DNA of 64,000 nucleotides from Candidatus Defluviibacterium haderslevense (lineage in GTDB: Bacteria; Bacteroidota; Bacteroidia; Chitinophagales; Saprospiraceae), in NCBI GenBank assembly GCA_016712225.1, contig JADJRL010000003.1, positions 4,849,501-4,913,500 on the forward strand. Direction: 5' to 3'. This document shows, piece by piece, positions 45,111-54,719 of this stretch. Each line of letters begins with the position of its first letter. Position 1 is the stretch's first letter. Both the position numbers and the translations under genes were made by a program. The notes under the pieces were generated by a model. It had not been told where the DNA came from. It worked only from the letters and a program-made list of their open reading frames with translations, and made no database searches.

Positions 45111-48100
45111 ATGAAACAAATTAAATCCACATTCTTTATCCTGGCCTTAATGATCGCCTTATCATCAGCCTATGCCCAGCCTTGTGCTAATGCAGGGAGT
45201 GACGAATTGGTTTGTGGATATACCTATGACCTCATTGGTGCACCTCCGGGAGGTTCATGGACGGTTGTTTGCGGTAACCCCATTCAATTCGCTCATTTGG
45301 ATTCCATTTTTCCCGGCACCTCAAAAGTTACAGTCAGCAATTGTGGAGCTTATACTTTCGTTTATCATGTAGATGAATTGCCCTGCGTTTCAACAGACAC
45401 CGTAGTTATACAATTTGAAAATAGATCATTTAAACTCGAAGATGCTAAAATTAAAATAGAACTTAAATATCAAAGTCTGAACTGTCATGTTACTCCAGAG
45501 GACTCTTGTGGTAATATTCGAACGGTGGCTGGTATTTTTCCACCAACACCCACTTGGATCTTAAATCTTAATGGTAATTGCGAAGTTCTTACTGCAAAAC
45601 AAAGAATCGTAGGCGCGGATTCAACAAGCTGTTTAGCAGACTCCATCATTGCTGAGTTGAGTTCAAAAAAAGATACGGCACTCATCAAGTGGACAAGCAC
45701 CCAACAGTCATTTATATCTTTGGATTCAAATGGAAAATTAATCAACAATCGCTTTGGCCCGTTTATTGGTATACTCTTAAACTCACTTTTGGATGAATTG
45801 GATACAAAATGTAATCTGAATAAATGTTTTACTGATTTTTCTCTATGTCGTGATACTGTCAGTTATGATACTTTAAATCTCATTTTACCGGTTCATCTGG
45901 GTGGTAGCTGGCATCTGAAAAATGGTAACATGGTAACCAGATTAAACAACAGTAATTTCATTCGGATTGGAACCGAAAACTATTATCTGAATATTTTAAA
46001 AGGAGCACGATACTATGGCCCTGATGCTTTACAATTCGAATTATTATCTACTGATGCTTCAGGAAATCCAATTCCATTAAATAAAAAAATAGATCTCGAA
46101 TTGGTATGGCGGGAAGATTGGATAACAGACACCATCACGTATTATTTACCCAAAGAAATTAACGATGAAAATTGCTTTTGCGGTGGTCGGACTATTTTTA
46201 TAGATCGTTTTACCATACCGGAAACGCCATTTTTAGTTTGTCCTCCCAATCGACTCGTTTTCACCCCAACCCTAACTCCTGAGATTTTAGGGAAAGATTA
46301 TTTTTGTGCGGGCCAATTTTTAAATCTAACAGTAGATTCTACTTATACATCTTTCAAATGGTCTAATGGTACTTTTGAAAAAAATACTAGTATTTCAAGT
46401 GGAGGCAAAGTTTCTGTTACGGTAACCAATTCTTATGGCTGTGAAGCTACTGATACCCTATTGGTTTATGAAGTTCCACTTCCAAGTATTGAAATAACAT
46501 CAGATAAGAATGCTATTTGTCAAGGTGATTGTGTCATTCTTGAACTTAAATCAGACAGTTTTAATACATTTATTTGGAACAATACAGATACCAGTAAAAC
46601 AATCATTGCATGTCCAACCATAGATCGAACATATACTGGAAAAGTTATTGATCTGTATGGATGTGAATCCACAAAAAATATAGATATTAAAGTTCATATT
46701 GCCCCTGATCCTAATGCCGGCCTGGATCAAAAACTAACTTGCACCGTACATTCAGTGAATCTGAGTCCAGCAAGACTGGACACTTTTGGCAAGCGAAGTT
46801 TTTTTTGGACCGGACCAGGAATCACCAGCTTGAATAGAGATACTGTTAATCCTTTAGTTTCTACTCCAGGACAATATGTCTTACATGTCTTTGATTCAAT
46901 CAGTGGCTGCATAGGAATTGACTCCATTGAAGTTATTGCTGATACACTTAAACCCTTAGCACTTGGAGGTCCTGATCTGGTCCTCAATTGTAAAGACTTA
47001 CAAGTTACATTCAAGAGTGATTCTTCAACTTTTGGAAATGGATTTAGTATAGAATGGTATGGCCCCGGAATAAATCCTAGCAATCGATTCATTCTTAGTC
47101 CAACAGTAAATCTTCCAGGGACCTATTTATTAAATATCACCAATCTTGATAATAATTGTTCGTCGGTTGACACCATAGTTGTTACCCTAAATAATTTAAC
47201 CCCGAGATCCGATGCGGGATTAGACCGGGTCATTCCATGTGATTCTACTGAATTACTTATCGGTGGATCCAGATCATCCGTTGGATCCGCTATAAGTTAT
47301 TTATGGCAAGGTCCTGCTATTAATACAAACAATCAAAACAATCAATTTGTATTGGTTAATGCACCCGGAGTTTATAATTTAATTGTTACAAACAATATTA
47401 CATTTTGTACAGATACGGATCAAGTAATCATCAGTTTACCGGATTCATTGCCTACCATTAAACTATTCAAATCCTGGGATTTTTCTTGCTTACATGACAG
47501 TGTATTTCTAAGTGCCGATTCTTCTACTGGAAGATTTCTACAATATCTGTGGAACGGTCCAGGGATAACTACAAAAAATCGTAAAGACTCAGCGCTGGTT
47601 ATTTTTTCACCCGGAATTTATTATTTATTATTAAGAGATTCAGTAACACATTGTACGAGTTTCGATTCTATAGAAATAAAAATAACTGGATCTATTCCTA
47701 CTGTTAATGCGGGTCCGGATAAAACCATTACTTGCGATTTTCCTAATGTCACATTGAATGGCAGCAGCAATCTCACCGATTCATTAGCACTTTACACATG
47801 GACCGGACAAGGTATAAATGGCAATAATAAAAATCAGAAAACTCCGGTGGTAAATCAGGATGGTGAATATATTCTAACTGTAAAAAATATTAAAGATGGG
47901 TGCACCGTGCATGATACATTATACGTGAAGAAAAATTTAGACCTTCCAAGTGTTGACATAGGTGTAGATCACGTTTTGAATTGCAGAAAAGATACCTTAC
48001 AATTAGAAGCTATACTAAATAAATTTAAATCCAATTATTCATTTAAATGGACCGGAGCTGGTATCAATCCAAATAACGAAAGAGACCTCAAACAAGTCAT

Positions 48101-49478
48101 TAGAATACCGGGAATTTATTCAGTAAGCATAACAACACCAAATCCTGAGTGTAACGCTGTTGATATGGTTAACATTACCATAGATACCAATACTTATAAA
48201 ATCAGTATAGAAGATACTCTTTGGTTCAGTTGTGATAATAAAATAATTTCTTTCCGGGAAGACTCTACTACATTCACAAAACTGGATTCCATCAGTTGGT
48301 CAGATGCCTTAGACAATAGAATTCCAACCAATGATAAAGGAAGATCTATTACCCTTACAAAAGAAGGACGATACAAATATCTAAGCTACCAAAAAAATGG
48401 GTGTTTCACTTTTGGTAGTTTTGTGATCATCCCTTATACTACGATTAAAGTAGATCAGGTCATTGTCAATCCATCCTGTTTATCACATCCCACAGGCTCC
48501 ATTAAAATTAATGTCCTAGAGGGTACAGGTCCATTCAAATATAGTTTAGATGGTAGCCCCGCAGATACCATTTCATTTTTTAGTCAGTTGATTCCGGGTA
48601 TCTATAATATCAATATTTATGATCGTTTTGGATGTCCTAAATTGGTCACTGTTGAAATTAAATCGTTGATTGTTTTACCAACTACACTTGATAATCAGAC
48701 CTTGAGTTTGAACATTTGTCAGGACACTATTATAGATGCTAAAGAAATACTTCGTAGAAATAATTTCAACCCGGACTCAGCGTCATATCAATGGAGTTTT
48801 AATGGTACGGATATCAACATTGGACAATCCATGACTAAGATTTCTGCAACAGGTCGATATGCCATTAAATTTATTAATAAAAATGGCTGCGAAACAGTAA
48901 CCGTTTTTTATAATGTTACACAAGACAATAATATCAATACAGTAACCAATGAATTTAATCTGTGTCAGGACACCATAATTTCAGCTGATAGTCTGATTAA
49001 GGAGCTTGGTTTTAAACCTTCAGATGTTACCATACAATGGAAACTGGATAATGTAGAAATCAACAATGGACAATCCACATTAAAAATTGATAAAGCGGGT
49101 ACATTTGAACTCATTATTATCAATTCAAAAATTTGTGAGACCTATATCAATCTATTCGTAGTTACCCAGGATAATAGTATGGCAGATTCAAGGGTCAACA
49201 TGCCGAATGTGTTTACACCAAATGGGGATCAAATTAATGATTCTTATAAGCCGGTCTTTGACAAAATGACTACATTCGAAACCTATTTGTTCACGATCTA
49301 TGACAGGTGGGGCCAGAAAGTCTTTGAAACAAGTGACCCTAAGGACTCTTGGGATGGCAGACGCAACAGCACCAATATGCCTATTGATAGTTATATAGCC
49401 CTATTTAGAGCGAGACTGGATCTTTGCGGATCTATGAGGGATGTCAATCTGAAAACTTCCTTTACCTTGATTCGATAG
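45111..49478 (+). CDS. T9SS type B cargo with six tandem Ig-like repeats
   Basis: The 1455-residue protein has a signal peptide (MKQIKSTFFILALMIALSSA, cleaved after YAQ). Residues about 20-430 are Cys-rich and match nothing I know. From about residue 530 (46700 in the DNA) to 1025 there are six repeats of 82-84 residues of the form AGxDxxLxC...YxWTGPGIxxxN...PGxYxLxVxxxxxxC, with a partial seventh. The end (MPNVFTPNGDQINDSYKPVF, then FTIYDRWGQKVFET) is the gliding-motility-associated type B sorting domain, so it is expected to be secreted and bound to the cell surface. It could be an adhesin; no catalytic domain is visible. Confidence 0.85.
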   Translation: MKQIKSTFFILALMIALSSAYAQPCANAGSDELVCGYTYDLIGAPPGGSWTVVCGNPIQFAHLDSIFPGTSKVTVSNCGAYTFVYHVDELPCVSTDTVVIQFENRSFKLEDAKIKIELKYQSLNCHVTPEDSCGNIRTVAGIFPPTPTWILNLNGNCEVLTAKQRIVGADSTSCLADSIIAELSSKKDTALIKWTSTQQSFISLDSNGKLINNRFGPFIGILLNSLLDELDTKCNLNKCFTDFSLCRDTVSYDTLNLILPVHLGGSWHLKNGNMVTRLNNSNFIRIGTENYYLNILKGARYYGPDALQFELLSTDASGNPIPLNKKIDLELVWREDWITDTITYYLPKEINDENCFCGGRTIFIDRFTIPETPFLVCPPNRLVFTPTLTPEILGKDYFCAGQFLNLTVDSTYTSFKWSNGTFEKNTSISSGGKVSVTVTNSYGCEATDTLLVYEVPLPSIEITSDKNAICQGDCVILELKSDSFNTFIWNNTDTSKTIIACPTIDRTYTGKVIDLYGCESTKNIDIKVHIAPDPNAGLDQKLTCTVHSVNLSPARLDTFGKRSFFWTGPGITSLNRDTVNPLVSTPGQYVLHVFDSISGCIGIDSIEVIADTLKPLALGGPDLVLNCKDLQVTFKSDSSTFGNGFSIEWYGPGINPSNRFILSPTVNLPGTYLLNITNLDNNCSSVDTIVVTLNNLTPRSDAGLDRVIPCDSTELLIGGSRSSVGSAISYLWQGPAINTNNQNNQFVLVNAPGVYNLIVTNNITFCTDTDQVIISLPDSLPTIKLFKSWDFSCLHDSVFLSADSSTGRFLQYLWNGPGITTKNRKDSALVIFSPGIYYLLLRDSVTHCTSFDSIEIKITGSIPTVNAGPDKTITCDFPNVTLNGSSNLTDSLALYTWTGQGINGNNKNQKTPVVNQDGEYILTVKNIKDGCTVHDTLYVKKNLDLPSVDIGVDHVLNCRKDTLQLEAILNKFKSNYSFKWTGAGINPNNERDLKQVIRIPGIYSVSITTPNPECNAVDMVNITIDTNTYKISIEDTLWFSCDNKIISFREDSTTFTKLDSISWSDALDNRIPTNDKGRSITLTKEGRYKYLSYQKNGCFTFGSFVIIPYTTIKVDQVIVNPSCLSHPTGSIKINVLEGTGPFKYSLDGSPADTISFFSQLIPGIYNINIYDRFGCPKLVTVEIKSLIVLPTTLDNQTLSLNICQDTIIDAKEILRRNNFNPDSASYQWSFNGTDINIGQSMTKISATGRYAIKFINKNGCETVTVFYNVTQDNNINTVTNEFNLCQDTIISADSLIKELGFKPSDVTIQWKLDNVEINNGQSTLKIDKAGTFELIIINSKICETYINLFVVTQDNSMADSRVNMPNVFTPNGDQINDSYKPVFDKMTTFETYLFTIYDRWGQKVFETSDPKDSWDGRRNSTNMPIDSYIALFRARLDLCGSMRDVNLKTSFTLIR

Positions 49479-49539
49479 TTCCTTAAGTAGATATAAACTT
49501 TTAAATATTAGACGTTGTTATAGGAGAAAGACAAGCGCT

Positions 49540-49556
49540 TACCGTTAGGCACGGTA
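49540..49556. repeat. Small perfect hairpin TACCGT-TAGGC-ACGGTA
   Basis: A six-bp GC-containing stem with a five-base loop lies between the type B gene and htrA. An AGC/GCT pair three bases further out could extend it. It lacks a T-tract, so it is not a standard terminator; an operator or RNA processing site is possible. Confidence 0.4.
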
Positions 49557-49601
49557 TTTGCTAGTGTCATATTAGTATTATTTATAATATATAATTCTAT
49601 T

Positions 49602-51047
49602 ATGTCAAAGCAACTGATTCTGATAATTTGTACCACTGCTCTCATTACTTCACTAGTTAGTGTGGGTATTTTTCATGTATTTTATCATGAAAATGAACTC
49701 AAAGTAATACAAGAATGGCGAGCCCAAAAAGTCAACAATACCCAATTAGATCGCTTGTTAAGATCTGACCGTCTGCATTCCAGGCTCATGTCAACTTCTC
49801 CAACTGACTTTATTGAGGCAGCTGATTTAAGTACACCGGCAGTAGTCTTTATTGAAAGCATTTCTGATTCGAATAAGGATAATTTTTCACTTCCCAATAG
49901 AGCCCTCTCTACTGGATCTGGAGTTATTGTTTCCAACGACGGTTATATTGTTACCAATAATCACGTTATTGAAAATGCTAAAAAAATCCAGGTGCTCCTG
50001 AATGACAATAGGGAGTTCGAAGCGAAATTGATTGGTACTGATCCCAATACAGATCTGGCATTACTCAAAATAGAAACCGTAGGTCTACCCTTCTTAATGT
50101 TTGGAAATTCTGATTCGACCCGAATTGGGGAATGGGTTCTGGCGGTCGGTAATCCGTTCCGATTACAGTCCACCGTTACCGCAGGAATCATTTCCGCAAA
50201 AGCCCGAAACATCAATATTTTGAATTCGCAACAATACAGAATCGAATCTTTCATTCAGACTGATGCAGCCGTAAATCCAGGAAACAGTGGAGGTGCATTA
50301 GTCAATACAGCAGGCGAACTGGTAGGAATTAACACAGCGATTATGACCTACAGCGGTAGTTATGAGGGCTATTCCTTCTCCATCCCATCCAACTTAGTAC
50401 GCAAAGTTATTTCAGACCTCAAAGAATTTGGAGTTGTCCAAAGAGGTTTACTTGGGGTTACTATAGAAAATGTAGATGATGTCAAAGCTAAGCAATTTGG
50501 CTTGGATCGGGTCACTGGGGTTTATATTTCCAATACAACTAAATCTGGTGCTGCTGATGAGGCCGGACTCCAATCAGATGATATCATCCTCGAAGTAAAT
50601 GGTCGTAAAGTCGCTTCTGTATCTGAACTACAAGAAATTATTGGAATATTCAGACCCGGAATAGAAGTTACCCTTACGTATTGGCGCGATGGGGCTGTTC
50701 AAACAGCAAAAGCCGTTTTAAAAAACCAAATTAATTCTACAGAACTAATTGCTACCCGTAAAGATCCGATATTGGTTCAATTGGGTTTTGAACTTAGGGA
50801 TCTGAGTGAGAAAGAAAATAAAGAATTCAATCAATCGGGTGTGAGGGTATTGAGCATTTACCAAAATAGCAAAATATTTAAAACCAACATGGCACCGAAT
50901 TATATCATCACTTCGGTCAATAATAAAAAAATAAAATCAGTGGACGAACTCATTGCTATCATTAATTCTTCCAATGATAAAATAACGCTGGATGGGTTTT
51001 ATGAAAAATATAAGGGTAAGTATCCGTATAGTTTTTATAAGGATTAG
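49602..51047 (+). CDS. HtrA/DegP-type serine protease with two PDZ domains
   Basis: The 481-residue protein has a membrane anchor or signal (residues about 3-27) and a trypsin-like domain with triad His121 (TNNHVI), Asp151 (NTDLALLK) and Ser229 (NPGNSGGALV). A full PDZ domain spans about 285-372 and a second, more divergent one about 385-470. Such proteases degrade or refold damaged envelope proteins. Length and order are normal for the Do family in Bacteroidota. A hairpin (49540-49556) precedes the gene, but no clear -7 element was found. Confidence 0.93.
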   Translation: MSKQLILIICTTALITSLVSVGIFHVFYHENELKVIQEWRAQKVNNTQLDRLLRSDRLHSRLMSTSPTDFIEAADLSTPAVVFIESISDSNKDNFSLPNRALSTGSGVIVSNDGYIVTNNHVIENAKKIQVLLNDNREFEAKLIGTDPNTDLALLKIETVGLPFLMFGNSDSTRIGEWVLAVGNPFRLQSTVTAGIISAKARNINILNSQQYRIESFIQTDAAVNPGNSGGALVNTAGELVGINTAIMTYSGSYEGYSFSIPSNLVRKVISDLKEFGVVQRGLLGVTIENVDDVKAKQFGLDRVTGVYISNTTKSGAADEAGLQSDDIILEVNGRKVASVSELQEIIGIFRPGIEVTLTYWRDGAVQTAKAVLKNQINSTELIATRKDPILVQLGFELRDLSEKENKEFNQSGVRVLSIYQNSKIFKTNMAPNYIITSVNNKKIKSVDELIAIINSSNDKITLDGFYEKYKGKYPYSFYKD

Positions 51048-51449
51048 AATGGTGTAAAGGAGCCTAGAATGAATACTCCAATGGTTCCTAAAACAACTTT
51101 AGAATTTCATTCTTGTAATTAAGAACTACTAAAAATATATATTAAAAGTTCTGGTCTTAGATCTAGTTATTTTGCTTGTTTGGAGGATAACTTTAAATCC
51201 TGATCAAGGAATTATTACACTAGACAATTCACAATTAGCCTATCATTAATTCAAATTGTAATATTATATTATAATATATTTATAAATTACTATAAATCAA
51301 TATTTAATACTTATAATTCTATTACAATATAAACCAAGCCTTAATTTAATAATCTCTGATCATAGCCAATAAAATGTTAGTATAATATTTAATAAAACTT
51401 ACCCCCACTCCCTTTTCTGGGTTAATTTTGCAGTCAGCGAAATACCAAT
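51048..51449. other. Intergenic region before the carboxyltransferase gene
   Basis: This 402-base gap is very AT-rich, especially 51230-51400, and carries no ORF or RNA gene that I can support. A -7 element (51423-51430) lies at its end. Confidence 0.6.
51423..51430 (+). promoter_or_regulatory. Candidate -7 element TAATTTTG for the carboxyltransferase
   Basis: TAATTTTG fits TAnnTTTG exactly and is followed by GCAGTC; it lies 19 bases before the ATG at 51450. No -33 TTG was identified. Confidence 0.5.
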
Positions 51450-53075
51450 ATGAATCAAGAATTTGATAAGAATGAAGATGCTCTTAAATTAGCAATCGGC
51501 AAACTCAATAAAGAACTCGAAAAAATATACCTCGGCGGAGGCAAGAAAAAGTTAGAAGCCCAACAGGCACAGGGAAAAATGACCGCTCGCGAACGGGTTA
51601 CATACTTACTGGATCCGGATCGTCCGGTTTTGGAAATTGGAGCTTTCGCAGGGTTTGAAATGTATGAGGAACACGGAGGCTGCCCGGGCGCAGGGGTCGT
51701 GGTTGTCCTTGGATACATCCAAAATCGCCTTTGTGTGGTCATTGCAAATGACGCTACCGTTAAGGCTGGCGCCTGGTTTCCCATAACCGGTAAAAAAAAT
51801 CTCCGCGCTCAGGAAATAGCCATGGAGAATCGATTGCCTTTGATCTATCTTGTGGATAGTGCAGGCGTATATCTTCCGATGCAAGATGAAATATTCCCGG
51901 ATAAAGAACATTTCGGCCGTATTTTTAGAAATAATGCCATCATCTCCAGTATGGGTATTCCACAATTAGCTGCTATCATGGGCAGTTGTGTGGCAGGAGG
52001 GGCATATCTACCCATCATGTCAGATGAAGCTCTGATTGTGGATAAAACAGGTTCTATCTTCTTAGCTGGTTCCTATCTGGTTAAAGCAGCCATTGGTGAA
52101 GAAACAGACAATGAAACACTAGGTGGAGCAACAACGCATAATAGTATCTCAGGTGTAACGGATTATAAAATGAAAGATGATCCAACATGCCTCGATACCA
52201 TCAAAAAATTGGTAGGTCAATTCGGTAAAGACCCTGAAGCCGGTTTCGATCGAGTACCAAGCATTCCACCGGTACGAAAACCAAATGACCTGTTAGGCCT
52301 ATTCCCCGAAAATGGATTAAAACCCTACGACATGACCCAAATAATGGAATGTATCGTGGATCAAGGCTCCCTCCTATACTACAAAGAACATTATGGCAAA
52401 TCCATTGTTTGTGCTTATGCACGAATCGATGGTTGGGCTGTTGGAATTGTGGCTAATGACCGAAAAGTGTTCAAATCCGGTAAAGGCGAGATGCAAATGG
52501 GCGGCGTTATTTACTCGGATTCAGCAGACAAAGCCACAAGATTTATTTTAAACTGTAATCAAAAGAAAATTCCTTTGGTTTTCATTCAGGATGTGACAGG
52601 ATTTATGGTTGGCACTAGGTCAGAACACGGAGGCATCATCAAAGATGGGGCTAAAATGGTTAATGCTGTATCCAATAGTACTGTCCCTAAGTTCACTATC
52701 GTGGTGGGTAATTCTTATGGTGCAGGCAATTATGCCATGTGTGGGAAAGCATATGATCCTAGATTAATAGTTGCTTGGCCTACAGCTAAAATCGCAGTGA
52801 TGGGAGGAGCGCAAGCAGCTAAGGTGTTGACACAAATTCAAGTAGCCTCATTGAAATCCAAAGGCGAAGCCCCTAATGATGAAGAAGAAAAAGCCCTGTT
52901 TGAAAAAATAAGTCAACGTTACGACAAACAAACTTCAGCATATTATGCAGCATCTCGTTTATGGGTAGATGCCATTATCGATCCGCGTGATACCAGATCA
53001 TGGATTAGTATCGGTATAGAAGCTGCGAATCATGCACCTGTACAAAAATTTAATGTGGGTGTCATCCAAACTTAA
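51450..53075 (+). CDS. Acyl-CoA carboxylase, carboxyltransferase (beta) subunit
   Basis: The 541-residue protein has the two crotonase-fold halves of a biotin-dependent carboxyltransferase. Visible motifs include GKMTARERVTYLLD, GRIFRNNAIISSMGIPQLA, GSCVAGGAYLP and, in the second half, FIQDVTGFMVGTRSEHGGII and GNSYGAGNYAMCGKAYDPR. It transfers carboxyl from biotin to an acyl-CoA; propionyl-CoA or methylcrotonyl-CoA are likely substrates, but the choice cannot be made from sequence reading alone. The biotin-carboxylase subunit is not in the window. It has its own promoter candidate and a small membrane-protein gene follows. Confidence 0.92.
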   Translation: MNQEFDKNEDALKLAIGKLNKELEKIYLGGGKKKLEAQQAQGKMTARERVTYLLDPDRPVLEIGAFAGFEMYEEHGGCPGAGVVVVLGYIQNRLCVVIANDATVKAGAWFPITGKKNLRAQEIAMENRLPLIYLVDSAGVYLPMQDEIFPDKEHFGRIFRNNAIISSMGIPQLAAIMGSCVAGGAYLPIMSDEALIVDKTGSIFLAGSYLVKAAIGEETDNETLGGATTHNSISGVTDYKMKDDPTCLDTIKKLVGQFGKDPEAGFDRVPSIPPVRKPNDLLGLFPENGLKPYDMTQIMECIVDQGSLLYYKEHYGKSIVCAYARIDGWAVGIVANDRKVFKSGKGEMQMGGVIYSDSADKATRFILNCNQKKIPLVFIQDVTGFMVGTRSEHGGIIKDGAKMVNAVSNSTVPKFTIVVGNSYGAGNYAMCGKAYDPRLIVAWPTAKIAVMGGAQAAKVLTQIQVASLKSKGEAPNDEEEKALFEKISQRYDKQTSAYYAASRLWVDAIIDPRDTRSWISIGIEAANHAPVQKFNVGVIQT

Positions 53076-53098
53076 TATTGATCTAAAATAAATTACAT

Positions 53099-53224
53099 AT
53101 GGAAGAAAATAAAAAAACTTGGTTGAAGCGTTTTGGGCTTGTTGGTTTTTTGTTCTTTTTAATTAAAGGAATTATGTGGTTGGTTTTAGGTGGCAGTGTA
53201 CTTCAATGGATATGCAACAAATAA
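53099..53224 (+). CDS. Small (41 aa) single-span membrane protein
   Basis: An ATG 23 bases after the carboxyltransferase stop opens a 41-codon frame ending in TAA. The product starts MEENKKTWLKRFGLVGFLFF, then LIKGIMWLVLGG and a short tail ending in CNK. A basic N-terminus followed by one hydrophobic helix fits a small inner-membrane protein. From memory, short proteins with the pattern W-LKR-G-x-x-GFLFFLIKG-x-x-WL recur in Bacteroidota, which supports a real gene. Function is unknown. Co-transcription with the carboxyltransferase is likely from the spacing. Confidence 0.6.
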   Translation: MEENKKTWLKRFGLVGFLFFLIKGIMWLVLGGSVLQWICNK

Positions 53225-53228
53225 TATA

Positions 53229-53606
53229 TTGAAAACACTATTTTCATCTTTACGAACACCTTATCTTCTGAATATAATTGTATCTTTTTTTCCGATTTTT
53301 GGATTTAGTCAAACTAAACCAACTCCAAATGTTGACATCCAGTTTTCTACAAGTTTCACTTCACTAAAGCACTTTAATCCAGAAAATAAGCTATACTATG
53401 TAATGGATTCATCTCAAAGTTTCAATTCAAATTCATTTTACAAAAACAATTTGGTCACACCTACCAAAATGCCCTTTTTCTGTAAATTAGAACACAACGC
53501 TTTCAAAAAAACAAACGTTAAAATGAGTTTTAGATTGGGCAGTTTGGATTACAGCAACTACTTAGAATATTCCCAATTCAAAAATGAAAAATACTTTATC
53601 AAGTAG
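53229..53606 (+). CDS. Small exported protein of unknown function
   Basis: I do not recognise this family. An ATG at 53190 would overlap the 41-codon gene by 35 bases; the TTG at 53229 avoids that and gives a signal peptide (MKTLFSSLRTPYLLNIIVSF, cleaved near GFSQ). The mature part is about 95 residues, rich in Phe, Asn and Ser, and ends FRLGSLDYSNYLEYSQFKN plus a short tail. The pattern of a predicted signal and no stop over 126 codons argues for a real gene, but the codon use is too AT-rich to be decisive. It may be a secreted periplasmic protein. Confidence 0.5.
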   Translation: MKTLFSSLRTPYLLNIIVSFFPIFGFSQTKPTPNVDIQFSTSFTSLKHFNPENKLYYVMDSSQSFNSNSFYKNNLVTPTKMPFFCKLEHNAFKKTNVKMSFRLGSLDYSNYLEYSQFKNEKYFIK

Positions 53607-53923
53607 TTGTATTTACTCGTCTATTTTAATATTGTTTAAATGTTTTACACTTTTCCTTTAGTCGTTCTAATCATTATACTTCACCGAATTCTATTTTAAA
53701 AATCCACATAGCTCAATAATCTTAAAATATTTCATTTGAAATGACCTTGGATTATTAATCCTACTATTTTATAAAATTCCATCTAATAATTTCCTGTAAT
53801 AGAAAAAAAATTGAATCAATGATCACAATCATGTTATCAGGTGATCATCATCAGATTTTTTGATGTATTAAGCGCATACATTTGATTCCAATTAAACAAA
53901 ATTACTTTATAAAACTATCTATT
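53607..53923. other. Intergenic region upstream of the YceI operon
   Basis: This gap contains two TGATCA palindromes (around 53819 and 53842) near a TTATCAGGTGATCATCATC stretch, and a -7 element at 53877. No ORF is supported; the frame opened by the TTG at 53882 joins the YceI gene but lies on the -7 element. Confidence 0.5.
53877..53884 (+). promoter_or_regulatory. Candidate -7 element TACATTTG for the YceI operon
   Basis: TACATTTG fits TAnnTTTG exactly and lies 39 bases before the ATG at 53924. TTTG at 53859-53862 is only 14 bases upstream, too close for a standard -33 box. Confidence 0.45.
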
Positions 53924-54694
53924 ATGAAATCAAAATTGTATATTTTCTTCACGCTTTTATTAGTTGGCTTGTTCTATTTGACTTGTACTCATGATAATGA
54001 AGTTGCTACAGCTCCTCCAATCATTAGAGGTGGTCAAATCATGTTACCTGGAACTCTAGCAGCCGGCGATACCACACAATGGAAATTTGATAAAGCGCAC
54101 TCCGGAGTATTATGGCAATCTGCTTATGTGGGAGCTGCAGGTTGGTTAACTGGACGATTTGATCAATTTGGGCTTCACGATGTTACGGATGCAAAATCAA
54201 TTGATTATGCTGTAACAACCCAACCTTTACCTGATACCTCTTGGGCCTTTTATGAAAACGAACCGGCAAAAAGTTATTTCAACGGTTATGTGCAAGTAAA
54301 TACTTTTGATACTGGCGAACCAGGAAGAGACACAGGTTGTATTATCGCAACTTTAGGTACTGCAAAAATATTAACTGGCGTCCAAAGTCTGAAGTTGACC
54401 AATTTAGCCAAAATCAAAACCAGGGTTATCAAATTTGATCCTGAAAGTAGTGATTATCTTGTGACTATGGACTTTACCTGGCAAGGAAAATTAGCTGCAC
54501 CCAAAACCGTCACTCTAGAAGGAAAATTAAAATACGTTCCACGTGCACGCGTACAGTTTGGTACTTCAGCGGCTTATTCAGTTTTTGGACTCAATTTAAC
54601 TTTTGAATTGAACTGTAGAGATTTTGGCGTAACCAGCACAAGCGTTAATGACATCATACAAGTGAGTTGTAATGCGAATTTTAACAATAAATAA
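53924..54694 (+). CDS. YceI-family lipoprotein
   Basis: The ATG at 53924 gives a lipoprotein signal with Cys21 (FYLTC); the upstream TTG at 53882 is within a -7 element. After a Ser/Thr/Asp-rich linker the YceI lipocalin-like domain begins at about residue 45 (WKFDKAHSGVLWQSAYVGAA), with DQFGLHDVT, SYFNGYVQVNTFDTGEPGRD and a final Asn/Cys-rich strand. YceI proteins bind isoprenoid or amphipathic molecules; quinone-related roles are known for relatives. It heads a three-gene operon with a CX5CH lipoprotein and a DUF5777 barrel, an arrangement that points to an envelope redox or lipid function (inference). Confidence 0.85.
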   Translation: MKSKLYIFFTLLLVGLFYLTCTHDNEVATAPPIIRGGQIMLPGTLAAGDTTQWKFDKAHSGVLWQSAYVGAAGWLTGRFDQFGLHDVTDAKSIDYAVTTQPLPDTSWAFYENEPAKSYFNGYVQVNTFDTGEPGRDTGCIIATLGTAKILTGVQSLKLTNLAKIKTRVIKFDPESSDYLVTMDFTWQGKLAAPKTVTLEGKLKYVPRARVQFGTSAAYSVFGLNLTFELNCRDFGVTSTSVNDIIQVSCNANFNNK

Positions 54695-54719
54695 TGTTCA
54701 CCTATAATAATTATATATC

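Noticed and set aside
53882..53923. TTG start for the YceI gene
   Set aside because: The TTG is part of the exact -7 element TACATTTG, and only the ATG at 53924 gives a lipoprotein signal at the very N-terminus.
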